Shown piece by piece: positions 62,001-64,000 of a DNA stretch of 64,000 nt. Position 1 is the first letter of the stretch, and each line of letters begins with the position of its first letter. Source of the DNA: Magnetovibrio blakemorei (GTDB taxonomy: Bacteria > Pseudomonadota > Alphaproteobacteria > Rhodospirillales > Magnetovibrionaceae); assembly GCF_001746755.1 (NCBI RefSeq), contig NZ_MCGG01000018.1:1-64000 (forward strand). The letters run 5' to 3'. The notes under the pieces were generated by a model. That model was not told the DNA's origin and searched no databases. It saw only the letters and a list, made by a program, of their open reading frames with translations. The position numbers were made by a program, and so were the translations under genes.

Positions 62001-63190
62001 ACGGCCGCGCGATAGCCCAAGAAAATCCAGATCAAAACCGTCACCGCCCCGGTGGCGACAAACAATTTGAAAATCAGTTCGTTGACCTTGTCGTTGGCGG
62101 TCTTACCATAGTTGCGAGTCACCGAAACTTCGACATTGTCGGGAATGATGCGGCCTTTCAGGTATTCAACCTGGGCCAACACGCCTTCGGCCACACTCAC
62201 GCCGTTCGAGCCAACTTTTTTAGCCACCGCGATGGTCACCGCCGGTGCACCAACAGGTGCCAAAATCTCTCCGGATGAATAGGCCGGACCGGTAAAGTAT
62301 TGGACCAAATTTTCCGCCACTTGCGGGGCTTGGCTGACCACCGCCACATCCCGTACATAAACCGGGCTACCGTCATGCACACCAACGATCAAGCGTTCAA
62401 CATCTTCGGGCTTGGTGAGGAACGAACCGGTGAAAATTTGCAGGTTTTTACCAGCCGATTCAACTTGCCCCGCTTCGGTTTCCGAGTTCGCGCTGGTGAT
62501 GGTTTTCGCCAACTGACCGACGCTGATCCCATAACCGGCCAAGCGTTCGGGGAACACTTCAACGCGCAACTCTTCGGCGCGTCCACCGACGATGAAGCTT
62601 TGCGAGGTATTGGGAACCTCTTTCAAGCGCTGCATCACGTCCAACGCCACCAAACGCAAGGCGGCATCATCAACATCGTGCGACCACAAGGTCAGCGTCA
62701 CGACCGGTACGTCATCAACCCCCTTCGGTTTCACCAACGGTTGAGACACGCCCGGCGGGATTTTGTCCATATTGGACATCAACTTGTCATACAGCTTCAC
62801 CAACGAGGTTTCCAAAACCTCGCCCACGACGAACTGCACGGTCACCATACCGCCGCCATGGCGCGACATGGAATACACATGCTTCACGCCTGGAATTTCA
62901 CTCATCAAACGTTCCAGCGGATCAATGGCGAGACTTGCCACCTGCTCTGCCGAAGCGCCTGGATAGCTGAAGAACACATCAACCATCGGCACGGAAATTT
63001 GTGGATCTTCTTGGCGCGGGGTAAACAAAAGCCCCATGATACCAATGGCTAAGCTGGCCAAAAGCAACAGCAACGACAATGGCGAGTTGATGAACTCTTT
63101 CGCCATAGCCCCGGCAATGCCAAGACTGATCTTAGCCTTAGGCTTGTCTTTCACAGCTTTACCAGCGTCATCATTTGTATGTTCAGTCAT
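59009..63190 (-). CDS. RND permease with two extra membrane helices and a long Pro/Ala/Lys tail
   Basis: The first 1130 or so residues form a complete RND transporter: twelve membrane helices, two porter regions, and typical segments such as SVTRNYGKTANDKVNEL, AIVVIENIYRHWLL and GIIVRNSILLADF. It is of the AcrB/HME-like class and closest to generic RND permeases of proteobacteria. Two further helices follow (LLWVVPALIVVFAW and VGYALRAIPYFILLF). The last 200 residues are low-complexity: PPPPPPP, PAPAPA, then KAPAKAP-type repeats. The tail should be cytoplasmic if both extra helices span the membrane. Usual RND permeases end near residue 1050. Confidence 0.9.
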   Translation of the reverse strand: MTEHTNDDAGKAVKDKPKAKISLGIAGAMAKEFINSPLSLLLLLASLAIGIMGLLFTPRQEDPQISVPMVDVFFSYPGASAEQVASLAIDPLERLMSEIPGVKHVYSMSRHGGGMVTVQFVVGEVLETSLVKLYDKLMSNMDKIPPGVSQPLVKPKGVDDVPVVTLTLWSHDVDDAALRLVALDVMQRLKEVPNTSQSFIVGGRAEELRVEVFPERLAGYGISVGQLAKTITSANSETEAGQVESAGKNLQIFTGSFLTKPEDVERLIVGVHDGSPVYVRDVAVVSQAPQVAENLVQYFTGPAYSSGEILAPVGAPAVTIAVAKKVGSNGVSVAEGVLAQVEYLKGRIIPDNVEVSVTRNYGKTANDKVNELIFKLFVATGAVTVLIWIFLGYRAAVVVLIVIPVVILVTVFAAWIMGFTIDRVSLFALIFSIGILVDDAIVVIENIYRHWLLKGEVNTDISVEAVAEVGNPTILATFTVIAALMPMGFVSGMMGPYMAPIPALGSVAMIFSLFAAFIFTPWLAMRIRPSMDSLSKAHHKEEKQQKWLDGFFRRMLMPLIESKTKYRIFRFTMLGILFACFALFYTTSVTVKMLPLDNKPEFNVVVNMPEGTALPETANVTQAMTDLLLELPEVTAIQTYAGTASPFNFNGLVRHYYLRQEAWQGDIQVQLLEKGDRKRSSHELAVVAREMLTPLAKKLGAKIQVVEMPPGPPVLQTMVAEVYGPDAATRRQVAQDLTKVFAKAGNVVDEDNLIQDQYEAWHFIVDREKAVRRGVSVEDINKQLEMVMGRFKLGDVKLGTILEPRYIVVQIPISMRDQFSRLGQLPIPSSTGKMIPLSELGRFERVAQDELVFHKDLRPVEFVTGEVSGRLAAPIYGMFAVEDLLLDYTTPDGVKLESHYLSPPTDSSVSAYEWTGEWTVTYETFRDMGLAFGVALILIYMLVMWEFGNFKLPAIIMAPIPLTLIGIIPGHWIFGAEFTATSMIGFIALAGIIVRNSILLADFSKRAVENGTPVREAVIEACRARTRPIMITALALVAGSSVILSDPIFQGMAISLMFGVMVSTLLTLVVIPLKCAIIDPKKVYGCAGTARSYEAVVGAVPQMGVTHADISLSSSHDVTGKQGKSKWRLLWVVPALIVVFAWTAIVTFFHWVIHWKWVQKAINVLSMVGYALRAIPYFILLFVKDTWSRMTAPRSVAPPPPPPPAPKPAPAPKPAPAPAAAPVAAPTPAPTPAPAPAPQDKAEPKTPDVQPDVQTEVQKPETQVEVKLPAEQPAEQPSVQPAAPEAPAKAPEKAPEKAPAKAPTQAPAKAPEKAKTEAPVKTPVKSKPAPQVPAKAPAKAPAKAPVKAKAPAKASGKAAPNKPPKPAVRPKSQRRGIRLKTVPKDGSSGSDQE

Positions 63191-63213
63191 GTGCGGTTCC
63201 CCCCGGCTTTCAT

Positions 63214-64000
63214 TTATTTAGCCGAGCTAGACGACAGACCTGCGGGCGGGTTCAAAATCACTTTTTCCCCTCCCTTTAGGCCAGCCAGCACACTCATGCG
63301 TCCATCGTCCAGGTTCACACCCAAACGCACCAAACGCAGCGAAATGTTTTCGCCATCAACGACAAAAACGCTTGGAAAACTTCCTCGCCAAACCAGGGCG
63401 GCGGTCGGCACGATGGGCGCGCTGCGATCCGACGTCGACAAATCCGGCACGCGAATTTCAGCGTACATCCCTGCGCCACCAGGCGTGCCCTCGGGCAGGT
63501 CCAATTTCACCGTGACGGTGTGACCGGACGTATCCGCCATGGGGAAAATTTGCGCCACACGCGCCATCACTTCTGCGCCGCGCACGTCAAGGCGCGCAGG
63601 CAACATCATGCCCTTATCAATGCTGGACACCAAGCGCACCGGCACTTCGACTTCCAAACGCAGATACTTGGTATAGGCATACTTCAGCAAAGACTGGCCG
63701 GGCTGGACGGTATCGCCCTCTTCCACCAGTTTTTGCGTGATCACCCCTTCAAACGGCGCCAAGGTGCGGGTGTCGCGGACGCTGGCATCCAAGGCTTCCA
63801 GACGCGCATGCGCTTGCGCCAACTGGCTTTGCGCCTGATTCATGCCGTTATAGCTGCTGTAAAGATCGGCTTGACGTTCCACACCGGAGTCTGATTTGCC
63901 GACCATATCGGAAAATCCGCGGGTGAAAAACTGGTCGAACATACTGGGCATGCCCATGCCCGGCATCGTCGAAATTGAATTTTGACGCGGCGAAATCAGC
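63214..64000 (-). CDS. RND periplasmic adaptor (5' end beyond the window)
   Basis: This is the C-terminal part of a membrane fusion protein. The frame is open to the last base of the window, so the start lies outside. Visible are the end of an alpha hairpin (AQSQLAQAHARLEAL), the second lipoyl half (TRTLAPFEGVITQKLVEEGDTVQPGQ), a beta barrel (ADTSGHTVTVKLDLPEGTPG) and the membrane-proximal region. The segment MPGMGMPSMFDQFFTRG inside the hairpin is unusual. It is 23 bases upstream of the RND permease gene and is its partner. Confidence 0.9.
   Translation of the reverse strand, partial: LISPRQNSISTMPGMGMPSMFDQFFTRGFSDMVGKSDSGVERQADLYSSYNGMNQAQSQLAQAHARLEALDASVRDTRTLAPFEGVITQKLVEEGDTVQPGQSLLKYAYTKYLRLEVEVPVRLVSSIDKGMMLPARLDVRGAEVMARVAQIFPMADTSGHTVTVKLDLPEGTPGGAGMYAEIRVPDLSTSDRSAPIVPTAALVWRGSFPSVFVVDGENISLRLVRLGVNLDDGRMSVLAGLKGGEKVILNPPAGLSSSSAK

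Overview
The window looks like a chromosomal segment of an alphaproteobacterium, probably of the Rhodospirillales type. The evidence is the mutY-dciA-thioredoxin-smc run, a separate F0 operon with the order atpI-B-E-b'-b, and a complete division and cell wall (dcw) cluster flanked by lpxC, bamD, recN and ligA. No rRNA, tRNA or phage genes were recognised. The one RNA gene found is rnpB.

Layout. 1-4.3 kb: a c-type cytochrome, apt, mutY, an orphan lipoprotein, dciA and a DsbA-like thioredoxin. 4.3-7.8 kb: smc. 7.8-10.9 kb: the F0 operon, with a strong promoter in front, a stem-loop after atpE and a terminator at the end. 10.9-36.1 kb, all on the minus strand: an orphan HisKA domain, then (in reverse map order) the dcw cluster mraZ-rsmH-ftsL-ftsI-murE-murF-mraY-murD-ftsW-murG-murC-murB-ddlB-ftsQ-ftsA-ftsZ followed by lpxC, bamD, recN and ligA. 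Most of its junctions are overlaps of one to a few bases. A phased array of seven TGG motifs upstream of mraZ is a likely MraZ operator. 36.5-41 kb: a PAS-domain protein, an MlaF-like ATPase, rnpB, an AmpD amidase, a J-domain protein and a Sel1/peptidoglycan-binding lipoprotein. 41-51 kb: a TolC-like channel facing a HlyD-FtsX-ATPase export operon, a LysE exporter, two metabolic enzymes, a DUF2478 protein, a tiny membrane peptide and a degenerate FtsH-like peptidase domain.

51-64 kb is the most unusual part. It is one co-directional minus-strand block (in transcription order): RND adaptor (cut by the window end), RND permease with two extra membrane segments and a 200-residue Pro/Ala/Lys tail, two secreted Gly/Pro/Tyr-rich proteins, a five-copy 23-bp repeat array, a secreted Gly/Asn/Tyr-rich protein strongly resembling sulfur globule envelope proteins, a LolA-like periplasmic protein, an orphan ParA ATPase, a membrane-anchored coiled-coil/TPR protein, a DUF302 protein, a dynamin-like GTPase and a small membrane coiled-coil protein. 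I infer a system that forms, positions or remodels a periplasmic or envelope-bounded inclusion, most likely sulfur globules. Its parts are individually recognisable. I do not know of a published description of this combination, and no sulfur oxidation enzyme lies in the window to confirm the function.
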